Assembly: GCA_002205965.3 (NCBI GenBank)
Contig: NADL03000673.1
Location: 992,001-1,056,000, forward strand
Length of the DNA stretch: 64,000 bases
Direction of reading: 5' to 3'
From: Kappaphycus alvarezii
Taxonomy: Eukaryota > Rhodophyta > Florideophyceae > Gigartinales > Solieriaceae
The notes under the pieces are model-generated. The model searched no databases. It worked only from the letters and a program-made list of their open reading frames with translations, and was not told the DNA's origin. The translations under genes were made by a program, and so were the position numbers. Below are positions 24,981 to 36,920 of the stretch, in pieces. The first letter of the stretch is position 1. Each line of letters opens with the position of its first letter.

Positions 24981-27338
24981 ATGCCAAGGAACCGAAACCC
25001 TTCATGCAAGCCTCAACGCGAATGACCAGGACTAAATCGCGCTGTCATTTCGTTCAGAGTCTTTCTTTTTTCAGGCTTTATGCACAGTGTTCTAGGGTCG
25101 CTCCACTTCCATCAACACCAGACGTTATGCCCCCTTCAATGCGCCGCCAAACCCAAAAAGGGAAGAAGAGACGGCAAAAACTCAAGAATCAGGCCGAGAA
25201 GGGAAGCAAAGCGGTAGAGCTACTCTGAACGCAGGCTTTTTAGGCTCGTTATATTGCTGGTGCGACAGGTGTGCCGCGCTTTACTGTCAGGGAGCTGAAG
25301 AAGTTGGTGGCTTCAAAAGCAACGCTGCGATTGAACGCAAGCTTGATCAGAATGTTTGTTCCAGTCGAATGTCCAATCTCTCTGTCGAGGAAGAGAAGAT
25401 GATAGTGGACCAGTAAATAGATAGCGCATCGCAAGGGTTTGCAATTGGAGTTGATGGCCTAAAGGACTTGATGTATCGCATTGCGGCTGATGGGCTTCCC
25501 GGTTAGAAAACTTTTGTTCCTTCTAACGATGCAGTTCGACCATTTAGATCTCGAAATAGGGAAGTGACTTTTCGTCGATATGAAATCAAGGAGAATACCA
25601 AGCTGGCAGCTGAATATTACGAACACTGCGACCGTTTCTTTGCAATTATAGGAAAGTTGAATAGCATGAAGGGTTACTTTTTAACCTCAGCAGGATGGTA
25701 AATTTGGATGAAACTGCAGTCAACACCACGTACGGAAAAAGGAAGAAGGCCTTGACGGCTGCCAATTCACACCATGGTTGGGTTTGAACGTGAAAGCACG
25801 ACATGCAGTAGTAACCAGCATATCGCCGCCGTTTTTATTGCTTCAGCATGGATAAGAGTTGCTCCTCCCTCTTGTATCATCGAGGGAAAGCTTCGCAATG
25901 AGAGATGGTGGTCTCCCGTGACTGGTTCATTTGGCAAACCTGTTTTCGGCATTTATGCCAAATATACAAGGACTAGCTGGATGCCAGGGGATGTTGTCAT
26001 GAATTTTTCAGCCAATGGCTCCGGAGAGAAGGATATTCTCGTAGCCTTTGTTATTCAAATGAATAGGTTTGTTGGAAACTTCAATGACAGTAACAGCTAT
26101 CTTCCATGCTTGTATGGGAATTCTTCTAGTAATGCCAGCGAGTGAATAGACCGTTGCAAGGAAAACGGCTGTGAGGTGGTGATCCGGCCAGCCAACACCT
26201 CCTAGGTAATACAACCATGTGATCAAACCATCAAAAGACGCTTTAAGAGGGCTTTGCGTGAGCTTCGTGATGCCTTCCGGGCTTGGGAGTCCTAGAAATT
26301 CGCCAGGTCAACTTCAACCTCGCCTGTGCAGTACAAGCCTACGAATGTATCTCTTCCAATATCGTGACTGGGTCATTCCGTGTTACCGGGGTATACACGT
26401 TTGACCGCCAATGGTCGCAACGATTTACAAGAGCGAGAGACAAGCGTAAAGAGGAAGCGGCGATTGAACAGAGTGAAATAACATTGTGGTCCTGCATCCC
26501 GAATTCTCGCCGTACGACAGCAACAAAGTGACCAAAGCACGATGGCACCAGTGCGCGACATCATCAACGAAAATCATTCCGTTGGCATATCAAGTACTTT
26601 ACAGCAGCTTTCTATCGCTCTACACAAAGCTGAAACTGTTCATTCCATTTGATAGAAGCTGGGTCCTACAGCGCATCCAGCATCGTGAAGGCTCAAAGCA
26701 GCAATAAAAATCCCAGAACAGTTGCTGCATTCGATGCTTGTGCGCCAGCAGAGTGCGTTACGCAAGCCGCAGTGCTTGAACAGCGCCGCAAGAAGGAGGC
26801 AGAGGATAAAAAGGCCGAACTTTAGAAGCAGCTGCGAAATATTGATAGAGAAACGGAGCGTCCTAGACATATTGCAGCTGATCGTGTTGCACCCGATAGC
26901 CGAAATAGAAAGCGATCCTCCAAATGGCAACGCAGAGAGGAAAAAGCAACACACAAATAAATAGAGAAAGGGAAACGTGCGGTCCTGGCTGCTGCGAGGC
27001 GTTTTGAAGCCGCAGCCGTGAAGCTTCTGGCAAAGAAAGCCAAAGAATTAGCTTCTAAGGTGGCTAAGGAGGTCGAAGAAAGTCGATGCAAAAAAGCTCA
27101 CCAGTATGGCCAGCGGGTGATACGAGGTGGCGGCGCAGTGGTAGAGGGCGCCAAACTTCTCTCGAGCGATTCATTTGTGAGTCGTTGTGCACAGAGGCGT
27201 TTATGGTTACAGAAGCCAGAGAAAGTCCAAAAGTGTCCAAGACTAGTCAGTTTGGGGACCTGCGGGGATATGGAGGGCAGTGGGCAAAAGTGCTTCGCAA
27301 AACGTTCTGGTTGAGAGATTTGAGTGTGTTGTTACACT
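24981..27338 (+). pseudogene. Pogo/jerky-type DDE transposase, decayed
   Basis: Coding pieces on the + strand in order: a basic N-terminus and a helix-rich region (25130-25430, possible helix-turn-helix), a stretch ending MVNLDETAVNTTYGKR (25695-25742) carrying the first catalytic Asp, a long readable stretch with ERWWSPVTGSFGKPVFGIYA (25902-25961), CLYGNSSS (26107-26130), where family members have LLDGHSS so the second Asp reads as Tyr, then a WIDRCKENGCEV-like piece (26145-26180) and RPANTS. A long Lys/Glu/Ala-rich tail follows (26720-27110). This matches the DDE_1 superfamily of CENP-B/pogo elements. At least five frameshifts or stops make it inactive. Terminal repeats were not identified. 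Confidence 0.7.
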
Positions 27339-27638
27339 AAATCTGGACCGTCGAAGCGCGATGCTGTCGCGACAAAGCGCTTTTGAAAAAAATAAGTAAA
27401 ACTCTCCCCAATACCTGTTAAGTGTCCGGAATTGAGCCACCGGAGAAGGGTAGACAATAGCCACAGTATCAAGATCCCCCTGCAAATCACCAGGTTCAAA
27501 ATACAAAAACACTACCACCTAGCAATTTAGGGCATAAATAATTGCATTTGCCACGCCAGATCAGTCTAAACCATGATTGGTCACGAAGTTTTGTACAGTA
27601 TGGACTGTACAACGTTTGTGCAGTATTATCCACAAGTA

Positions 27639-27676
27639 CAGTGGTGCTAAAAAGTATAGGAATTTTATACTTTTAT
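27639..27676 (+). repeat. Left terminal inverted repeat of Tc1/mariner element
   Basis: Contains GCTAAAAAGTATAGGAATTT at 27646-27665, inverted at 29176-29195. Preceded by TA at 27637-27638. Confidence 0.85.
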
Positions 27677-27885
27677 AGACTAGTTTGTAAGCAATGCTGC
27701 CTGGCCAACAAATGCACACGTACCTGACCACGTTCTATGAGATAAATTTGACAGCGCAGATTGCTTTGGAAATGGAGAAGTGGTTCGCAAGAAATTTGAT
27801 TTTAAGTCCTAAAAGGGTGTTGAAAATTATAGGTGCAGTTTGGTTTACTCAACACCCATTTACTCCAACCACAAGCCTGCGATCT

Positions 27886-28880
27886 CTAATAGTTGATCAC
27901 TCGTCCGTTCTTGTTCAAAGCTTCAACGCAACGTTTTTGCATAGATTGCGATAACTTTTTAAGCATATCTGTGCTGATAGAATTCCAGGCTTCGATAACA
28001 TAGCTTCTCAGACTTTCAATGTCCTCAAACTGCCGCGGACCAACGGAAACATGCCTCACAATAATACCCCATAGATTCTTTATCGGATTACGATCGGGTG
28101 AGAACGCCGGCCAATCCATTTTCCGAATTCCTTGCTCAAGAATCCAGTCTCCCAAAAAAATGGCTCAATGACAAGGTGCTCCATCCTGCATAAAAATCCA
28201 AGCCACAGGCAAGTTATCGTCGTCAAATGGGAGCGAGTAGTCCGTTAAAGCCTCCTTATACGTCCACTGGTTTGGCTTGACTCCAAAAATGAAATCTCAC
28301 TCTTCTTTTCTCCAGAAAATGCTGCCCGAATCATGAGACTTTCACCACCGCCGTGTCGCTAAGAGAACCACTGCGGCTCAGAACGCAAATCATGCCATTT
28401 GCAGGCCAGCCCGTCTGGTCCGTCAAGATTGAACTTTTTCTCGTCGGACCAGACCACTTTGTCCCTCTTATGCTGTCTCCAGGTAATATGCTCCGTAGCC
28501 CATTCCATTCGTTTCACCATATGATGCTGTTTCATCGCCGGAGTGAGCCCCATTCTCTTAAAGCGCAAATGAGATGTTTCGCAGAGGATCTGGCGCACAC
28601 GGGCTGCTTTCACATTTAACTGCAGTGATAGAGCGGGCTGGCCAGATCCTTGCAAGCCCTTGCCTTCTTCCCGAACGAGACGGCGACGGGTTGCATCAGT
28701 GATTTTTAGGCCTCCCTGTCCTCTTTCTGGTTCCAAAACCTTTGTGATCCTTTAAGAATGAAGTGACAATATGGCGAGAGCGGTTGAGACGTCTTGCGAT
28801 TTCAGTGTGGGGACGCAGTCGTGGTTGAAAGCCAGAATTTGCCCCTTTTCGAAGCTGGTCAATTGGCGTCCGCGAGGCAT
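27886..28880 (-). pseudogene. Tc1/mariner transposase, frameshifted
   Basis: The - strand starts MPRGRQLTSFEKGQI at 28880, the classic start of Tc1-type transposases, followed in another frame by a second helix-turn-helix piece (SRHIVTSFLKD, about 28742-28775) and the GRPK hook. The catalytic core reads VVWSDEKKFNLDGPDG (first Asp, about 28420-28467), FMQDGAPCH (second Asp, about 28166-28192) and WPAFSPDRNPIKNLWG (third acid region, about 28064-28112). At least three frameshifts and a TGA after APCH interrupt it. DNA binding and cut-and-paste activity are lost in this copy. Confidence 0.85.
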
Positions 28881-29157
28881 TTTGTTACGGCTTGTACGGC
28901 CGTAGTTGGGTTCTGGACTGGTCCTACATCCTTTAAGTGTGGTTAGGATCTGTTCTGTATGCCATTTCCGTTGCTTTTGGCGTTCATTCCGGCCAAAAAA
29001 GAAGTTGCACCTCTACATATACACCCCTATCGCAGTTCTTTTTGAATAACTTGAGAATGAATAGTTTTTCAAAATCGTTTTTTGGATTGGTTTCACAGTA
29101 TCAAAATACGTATATTACTTGCCTAAATCTATAAAAACAATTGGTATTGCATTAATA

Positions 29158-29195
29158 ATCCTTAAAAACGAAAAAATTCCTATACTTTTTAGCAG
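29158..29195 (-). repeat. Right terminal inverted repeat of Tc1/mariner element
   Basis: The complement of this end reads CTGCTAAAAAGTATAGGAAT, pairing with the left repeat, and TA follows at 29196-29197. The outermost CAGTGG of the left end is abbreviated here. Confidence 0.8.
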
Positions 29196-29209
29196 TAAAG
29201 TACAGTACA

Positions 29210-29705
29210 GTACAGGCACACCGAACCGGACGACACGACCGTCACGTTTCATCCTCGCCCAAGACCTGCAAAACCAGCCATCACCCTGTCATCGAGCGGC
29301 GACAGGGGCTTCACCGCACAAGGCTGGATATCCAGTCATTGGGTATCAACAGAGGAACGGACTTTTTTGACGTCACGTTCGTCAATCCTCTTGCCCCTTC
29401 TAATAGGAGAGTGCGTACTATCGATCACTCACCTCCCTCAATGCAGCAATTTCCGCCAAGCGTAGAAGGTACGAACCCCTGCTGCCGACTTCAGCTAGAG
29501 GAAGGCTTCTGCCTATCCCAATATCCACCCTTGGAGGCTGGCACCCTGACGCGAACGCGGTGCTAACCGATGTTGCGCGGAACGTGGCCGTCCGAGCGAT
29601 GAGACCTATGGGAAGGTTAGAGCGGTGCTAACCCAAAGGCACGCTACCGCAGCCGTCATGTCTAACGCGGCATGCCTGCTCGCTGGCATTGAGCCGGCCC
29701 TGTAA
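29210..29705 (+). pseudogene. LINE C-terminal fragment
   Basis: Directly beside the mariner right end, frames read FDVTFVNPLAPSN (about 29365-29405), then in other frames KRRRYEPLLP and TDVARNVAVRAM (29569-29604), and a closing LAGIEPAL before TAA near 29703. This is the same C-terminal signature (D-V-T-x-x-x-P, then a helix with V-A-x-x-A) seen in the LINE copies at 48-57 kb. The RT portion is missing here. The mariner element may have inserted into, or beside, this LINE copy. Confidence 0.5.
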
Positions 29706-30037
29706 AGAATATTATTTAGTGTTACCCATCAGTGACGACTTCTTGCCCACATCGCACTACTGTACTGTAGTGGTGTGGAAAGTACCGACCACATCTTCCA
29801 TGCATTTAAATAACCCAAAAACTGTCCCTTGAAATGGTAGCTGCCCCCCTTCGGACCCCGCTGGCCCTCAATGGTCCATAATAGTACAGTCCTACCGTAG
29901 CTGGCAGCGCAAACACTTTCACTCGACTAAGGTCAGCAGGACCAGCCCACATCGTTTACCATCGCATTTACTTGCCTATGCTACCCTTTTGCCCCACCAG
30001 CACCTGAGACCAGCCGTCTCACACAAGTCGTCAGTTG

Positions 30038-30122
30038 CCTTGGTCAGTACGATCGTGGGAGGCGAAGAGTGACGAGAAGGCCTTGGTCAGTACGATCGTG
30101 GGAGCGAAGAGTAACGAGAATG
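30038..30122 (+). repeat. Tandem duplication of about 42 bp before TRIAP1
   Basis: CCTTGGTCAGTACGATCGTG starts at 30038 and again at 30081. The two units (43 and 42 bases) differ at a few positions. The second unit runs into the TRIAP1 start codon: copy one ends in GAGAAGG, copy two in GAGAATGG, so the ATG exists only in copy two. Confidence 0.9.
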
Positions 30123-30567
30123 GGCGAGAAACCAAGGGTCAGGGTAGATCCGTTAAAGGCGTGCGCGACAGAGAAGGCGCGCTACGATAAGTGCTTTAAG
30201 GAATGGTACAAAACTAAGTTTCTGAAGGTAAGATTCTTGTGATGAAGACTTAGAGCTAGGATTGGGGCGCGTGAGGTATGCATAGGTTCAAGCAGCATGT
30301 AGGTATTTGAAAAGTCAGGGAGGTTGATAGTGGGGGCGGGAAATCGCTCGTGGTAATTACTAGTGAGGTTTATGTGAGGCTAACCCGGGAGGATGTGTTT
30401 GCGTCTTGCGGCTTATTCGGGCATGTTGCGATGCTGTTCCTGAGCATGCTTACGAGCAGGGTGAGATGGAGACTTCAGTTGAATGTGATGAGCTTTTCGA
30501 AGAGTTGCAGGTGTGCATTAATGATGTGTTGGACAGGTATCGCGGAAAATCAGAGTCGCAAACGTAG
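30120..30567 (+). CDS. TRIAP1/Mdm35-like twin CX9C protein
   Basis: Two exons, 30120-30227 and 30460-30567, are each exactly 36 codons with a phase-0 GT-AG intron of 232 bp (donor GTAAGA, acceptor GAGCAG). The 71-residue product has two C-x9-C motifs: CATEKARYDKC in exon 1 and CDELFEELQVC in exon 2, with the family signature YDKCFKEWYKTKFLKG across the splice. Mdm35/TRIAP1 is a soluble intermembrane-space protein, oxidatively folded by Mia40, which binds PRELI/Ups proteins and shuttles phosphatidic acid for cardiolipin synthesis. Both cysteine pairs and spacing are intact, the length is normal and there is no frameshift. The start lies at the edge of a tandem duplication. The gene was not evident as a single open frame. 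Confidence 0.85.
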
Positions 30568-31170
30568 ATAATCACTTTTCAGCCTTGTATCGAAGACGAG
30601 TTTGGATCAGGAATGAGCACTTTTCGCAAATTCGCGGGGAAATTCAATTCAGGGTATGCAGCCGTGAGTCAAGGGAGGGAGACGGGGTGAAATGAGAGCG
30701 GAAAGAAATGTTTTAGAGTGAGTCGCCTCCATTGAGTTGGGGAATGATGCAAGTGGCGATGATGGCGGCTAGGGTGGTGAGATTTTGGTGTTAAAATGGA
30801 TTGCTCTCGTCTGCGATTACTTGGGAGGAATACCGTGAGCATGAAGCCAATTGCGAAATTGGGTCACTCAAAGTAACTGCCAGTGAGCGATCAACATTTA
30901 ATAGAAAGCGGCAATTTTGAGTAAAAATTACCACTTTCGCACTAAAAAAGGAACTGCAGGTGCTGGGTTCATTCACTTCGTTCCGCCGGTGCCCCCTGTT
31001 CGTCGGATCAAGTTCTTCGCGCGACGATCAGCAGAAGTCTCTGCACCCTTTGCAGACGTCTCCGAAGGAAGTGCGGTACCGGCAAACTTTTGCACTTCCT
31101 GTCATTTCCGTCACAAATCTCGTCACTCATGCATTCCATTCCTCTTCAAACCGTCAAGAAGCGCTCCAGA
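30568..31170. other. Intergenic, upstream of tocopherol methyltransferase
   Basis: No gene recognised. An open frame starting at 30960 overlaps the leader of the next gene but in a different phase; it could be 5' UTR. Confidence 0.5.
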
Positions 31171-32380
31171 ATGGCCTTCATTCGAACCAGCTTGCTCCCC
31201 TCCCTCCCTTCCCAATTTCGACCCACAATTTCGCCCCAAACGCCGGCATTTCAAGTATCCATGCGCGCACCGACTACACGAAGCGTTACTTCTGCCTACG
31301 CCTATCCCACCCGTGATCCAACGGCTTCACAGTAATCTCCGTCGATGGCATGTCCCGCCGTCCAACCCCCTTCTGGTTAATTGGTCTAATCTCTCCGCCC
31401 TTATATGGCTCTGGCGTCGTTCATCATTCTCCGTCACCTTTCCCGTGTTTATAAACGCGCTAATCTCAAACGCGACATCGCCGGATTTCTATGATATTCG
31501 TTCCGCTGCCTGGGAAACAGTATGGGGCGAGCATATGCATCACGGTTTGTATGATGTTGTCAGCAACTCCAGACTGAAGGGACGCGACGCTCAGGTGCGT
31601 ACCATGTCCGAGTTGCTTCGACTGGGCGGATTTTGAATACATCACTACCAGATGGGCTCGTGTACTGGACGTCGGCTGTGGAATTGGAGGCGCATCACGC
31701 TTTCTGGCCCGTCATTTGGTCCATCTTGTCAAGTTACCGAATAACACTAAGTCCCTATCAGGCAAACCGCGCAACCGAGTTGAATAACCAAATGGGCCTC
31801 TCTCATAGAGTCAAGAACGTAGTGTGTGATGCTATGGACACTTTCCCGGATAATCACTTTGACGTTGTTTGGAGCCTGGAAAGTGGAGAGCATATGGAGA
31901 ATAAGCAGCTCTTTTTGCAAGAATGTGCGCGTGTTTTAAAGCCTGGCGGTACCCTGGTTATGCTGGCGTGGTGTGTATACGCGAAACGAATCCCCTCTAC
32001 GAGTTGCAGAGCGTTTTCTATCCGACGCATAATGGAGGAGTATTGCTTGCCCAGGGTAGCACCTCCGAGTGAATATGGCACCGAGATAACGCGAAGCGGG
32101 ACTCAGGAAGTTGCTCATAGAGGACTGGACAATACGGGCAGCGCCGTTTTGGGGCGAAGTGGTCAGAAGCGCTGCGTTCAATCCAAAGGGATGGAGCGTG
32201 TTGCGCAAGTACGGCTGGCCACTTGTACGCTCTGCGATTGCCATGAGACACGTTATTGCTGGAATACGGCAAGGCGTCTTTCGTCTAGTAGCATTCACTG
32301 GCAAAAAGTCCACCCCAGTCGAATGGCAGGAGGAAATGGACACGCAATACAGTGCCGCAGCAAAACTGCTTTACCTCTAG
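31171..32380 (+). CDS. Gamma-tocopherol methyltransferase-like, frameshifted
   Basis: The product should transfer a methyl group from S-adenosylmethionine to gamma-tocopherol (vitamin E synthesis, plastid). The N-terminus from ATG 31171 (MAFIRTSLLPSLPSQFRPT) is Ser/Arg/Thr-rich without acidic residues, as in a transit peptide. The family hallmark FYD...WE..WGEHMHHGLYD is at about 31484-31557. The SAM-binding motif LDVGCGIGGASRFLARH lies at about 31664-31714 in another frame, and DTFPDNHFDVVWSLESGEHM, then RVLKPGGTLVMLAW (motifs II and III), at 31840-31970. The C-terminal APFW...FNPKGWSVLRKYGW segment (32139-32220) is typical of the VTE4 group. Four or so frame changes occur; TAG at 32378 ends the last frame. 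A sterol or MPBQ methyltransferase is less likely because of HMHHG. It converges on ATP synthase beta with a 69-bp gap. Confidence 0.8.
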
Positions 32381-32412
32381 AGACTTAGACACGTAAACCA
32401 AAACGATGCCTA

Positions 32413-34194
<1,782 letters not shown>

Positions 34195-34912
34195 GTTAAG
34201 GACTGAGGAGGTGATAAGATCGGTATGAGAGGGATGTAGATTGGTGGTGGCACGAGTGAGACGTAGGGAGGTAGGGGGGTGGGGAGGGTGGAGAGGCAGG
34301 AGGACTGCGATGAGCGCGATCGGAGGAGCGGAGGATACCAAAAGATTAATGGATCGTAGAGGTACCGAGCTTGTGGCGTGCTACTGTACAGTATGGATGT
34401 GATCTTGGTGCCTTTCTGTCAGGGGCATTCCTCTATGGGAGAGACAGGCGGTAATGTGATCGTTTTCAAATCGTTTCAAGCTTACACTGAGCAATAGTCA
34501 CTCTGCTTACAGTTAATTTAGGGTTGTCACACATTGCCAAGTTGTCGGTGATTACATTCCCCCCCACATTACAGTACTGTTTTACAGTAAAGTATATTTG
34601 GGCAAACGCAGGAAAGTACAGTAGTACTGTAGCCGAAAAGATCGCTTACTGTACTGCAGACTGTATCCCCCTCACATCAACCCTTTGAGCCAAGATCATC
34701 CTCAAGTTCAAGGCACAACCCAAGGCCATGGCAAAGTTGTACTGTACATACTGTACTGTACAGTAGCATTTTCTCTGTACAGTAGCATTTTCTCTCAGGG
34801 GATCAATTATAGAGTTTACGCTACAAAATTTCTGCAATGATTTCGGAATGTAATGATATCGCCAGCAATGCAACCTTAGATACAGTATTCCTGCAACATC
34901 CTTCTTCTGAAA
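34195..34912. promoter_or_regulatory. Upstream region of ATP synthase beta, rich in TACTGTACAGTA palindromes
   Basis: At least five clusters of the palindrome family occur (34382-34396, 34570-34588, 34612-34632, 34647-34662, 34738-34764). A 19-base unit CTGTACAGTAGCATTTTCT is duplicated in tandem at 34757-34794. No gene was recognised. Whether the palindromes regulate ATP synthase beta is unknown. Confidence 0.4.
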
Positions 34913-35863
34913 TTGACGCCGAGCATATACCTCCAAAAATTTCCCCAACACCAATGCCACAGTCCCAAACTGTTCGTCCAAGTAACGACCCCTCGAGACA
35001 AGCTTCCCCTTTGTAATGCCCTCTTCCTCCGGGAAGCTCTCACCGCCGGAGGATTTCCGCGCCCCATTACCGTCGTCCCCACCGCTGACCCCCACACTGC
35101 TTTCGTATGCGCTGCCAGCGACACCCTCCGCCACACAGCAACCGCCTACGATGCCTTCCGCGAACACTTCCCGTCGTCTCTACCCTCTATCATCGTCTCT
35201 CCTCCCTGGTTCACAGATTTTATTAACTGCCTCCCCGACGGAAAGGCCGCACCCGAGCTGAGGGACTGCATCGCCAGCGCCAACCTCATTGATCTCCCCA
35301 AGGATACAGCCTGCCGAAGCCTCCAGCCAATCGCAATCGGCCTCGCAATTCGCCGTCTAGCAGGACGCCTCATTATGAAACGTATCCGCAATGACACAGC
35401 CCTCGCCCCTTGCTTACGACCTCTGCAGCTTGGCGTCGGTGTCCCAGGAGCAACTGAGGAAATTGTTCATGCCACGCGAGCCACCATACAGCAGCTCTGC
35501 TCTGCACAGACCCAGAATGTCCTCATACAAGTAGACGCCCGGAATGCCTCTAATTCGATCGAGCGTGCCAAGATTCTGGACCAAGCAGTTGCTCGCATCC
35601 CTCAAGCTGCACGATGGATCCACTACTTGTACAGCGAGCCCTCCAGGCTCTTTTTTGGTCGACTTCTCCTGTGGAACAGGACTGGAACCCAACAGGGAGA
35701 TCCACTAGGAATGCTACTCTTCGCTCTTGCCCTCCATCCCTTAGCGGAAGCTATTGCAAGCCATTTCCCTCTCTCCCTCTTCACACAAGCTGGTCAGGAA
35801 GGGAAGGGGTCAAAGAAAGGGATTGGGAAGAGGTATCCATGTTTGATGCTGAAGATTGCTTGA
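34913..35863 (+). CDS. LINE reverse transcriptase, N-terminal and palm part only
   Basis: A 316-codon uninterrupted frame. The stretch LQPIAIGLAIRRLAGRLIMK (about 35321-35380) and LQLGVGVPGATEEIVHA are RT fingers/motif 1-2, QVDARNASNSIER (35528-35566) is motif A with the catalytic Asp (usual Phe changed to Ser), and GTQQGDPLGMLLFALAL (35686-35736) is motif B. The frame ends about 40 residues later without motif C (the YADD box), so the enzyme is truncated. The same family as the LINE copies at 48-57 kb by motif style. It sits between ATP synthase beta and the SAM-DUF202 gene as an insertion; the start codon is only the first Met. Confidence 0.7.
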   Translation: MTPSIYLQKFPQHQCHSPKLFVQVTTPRDKLPLCNALFLREALTAGGFPRPITVVPTADPHTAFVCAASDTLRHTATAYDAFREHFPSSLPSIIVSPPWFTDFINCLPDGKAAPELRDCIASANLIDLPKDTACRSLQPIAIGLAIRRLAGRLIMKRIRNDTALAPCLRPLQLGVGVPGATEEIVHATRATIQQLCSAQTQNVLIQVDARNASNSIERAKILDQAVARIPQAARWIHYLYSEPSRLFFGRLLLWNRTGTQQGDPLGMLLFALALHPLAEAIASHFPLSLFTQAGQEGKGSKKGIGKRYPCLMLKIA

Positions 35864-36222
35864 TGGGTATGGGCATGAGTGAGGTTTGTGTTTTGCAAAT
35901 AAGATGCGGAATAAAGGCTGGCTCAAAATGGTAAATGGTGGCAGTAGTGCCCTCGGGTTTACTGTGTTTACGACTTTCGCGCCATTACATACTGCAGTTG
36001 CAGAATTCGTTTCTTCACCTGATCATATTTCTGTATTATCTTGGAACTCTGTTACAGAAATTCTGCTACCCTTGGCATACGTGGTACACGTATTGCTGAA
36101 ATATGCAAAAATCATTGCAGAAATTGGCTAGCGTATTCTTCAGGATCACTCTCGCCCGTTTCTTCTTACCGTGACTGCCATCAACTCGCCACCTTAGCCT
36201 TTCCCTTTCTACCAAATCCACA
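35864..36222. other. Intergenic, upstream of SAM-DUF202 gene
   Basis: No coding signal beyond short chance frames. A CT-rich tract precedes the next start codon. Confidence 0.5.
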
Positions 36223-36920
36223 ATGCCAACTACTTTACAACCTCCTCCCGTTCCCAATCCACTCCATCCTCCTGTAGGTAGACACCGTCGCAACTTTGCT
36301 CGTCGTCCCCCTCCTCCCACCAACCCCCCACCAGACACTCCTCCCTCCCCCCCTCCCATTGAATCCGTTTCAGATGTCCGCATGTGGCTCCAATCCCAAG
36401 GCTTTCAGAATACGCAGATGCCTTCACATCCAACGAAGTGAACGGCTCCGTTCTCAAGACCCTCACCTCTGAAGAACTGCGTGACGATCTCGGCGTCATA
36501 AATCTCCGTCATCGTCGCCATTTACTTGACGCCATTGCTACTCTCAAACACCAATCTGATCCGAAAAAAGAGCCCCTCCCTGAACATGGCCGTATTCTCG
36601 ACCATCTTTCAAACGTTCGCACGTACCATTCCTGGATTCGCGTCGGTGTCCAACTCCTCGGGTTTTCCATCGTCACTCTTCGACTCTCCCCCGATTTTAG
36701 GCCCAAGTCTCCGTCTCCGCCGCCTCCTTCTACTTTGCTGTCACGGGCGTCATCGCTCTCCTCTATGGTATTTATCGCTATCGTACCGTAATTAACATGA
36801 TTGAGCGCTCCACAGTCGCCACTCCAATACAAACCCGACCGTGCAGGTGTCCTCTCCATCCTCATCCTTCTCCTTCTAGCCTCCACTCTCTCCCTCACCA
36901 TCATCTCCCTCCGTCTCTAA
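36223..36920 (+). CDS. SAM domain plus DUF202 membrane protein, frameshifted
   Basis: From ATG 36223 comes a Pro-rich cytosolic leader of about 45 residues. A SAM domain follows: [13 protein letters not shown], then [30 protein letters not shown] and RRHLLDAI (about 36370-36536). [19 protein letters not shown] then opens a DUF202 domain (YidH type: R-T-x-x-x-W-I-R-x-G), with further hydrophobic helices [20 protein letters not shown] and [18 protein letters not shown] before TAA at 36918. Three membrane segments are expected. The frame changes at 36403 (TTT where TTTT is needed), near 36700 and near 36820. Function is unknown for DUF202; the SAM part suggests oligomerization or partner binding. 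The last 45 bases overlap the end of MTR3 on the other strand. Confidence 0.75.

Larger units (their letters stand above)
27639..29195 (-). mobile_element. Tc1/mariner DNA transposon with TIRs
   Basis: The left end reads TA then CAGTGGTGCTAAAAAGTATA (27637 onward) and the right end, read on the - strand, reads TA then CTGCTAAAAAGTATAGG (from 29197). GCTAAAAAGTATAGGAATTT is shared by both ends, and TA flanks each end as expected for Tc1/mariner target duplication. The length of about 1.56 kb suits the family. The right terminus looks 5 bases shorter than the left. A broken transposase lies inside on the - strand. Confidence 0.85.

Noticed and set aside
34646..35167. 173-codon - strand ORF with Gly/Glu-rich sequence
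   Set aside because: It lies opposite the LINE RT frame, whose motifs are clear; the - strand frame has none.
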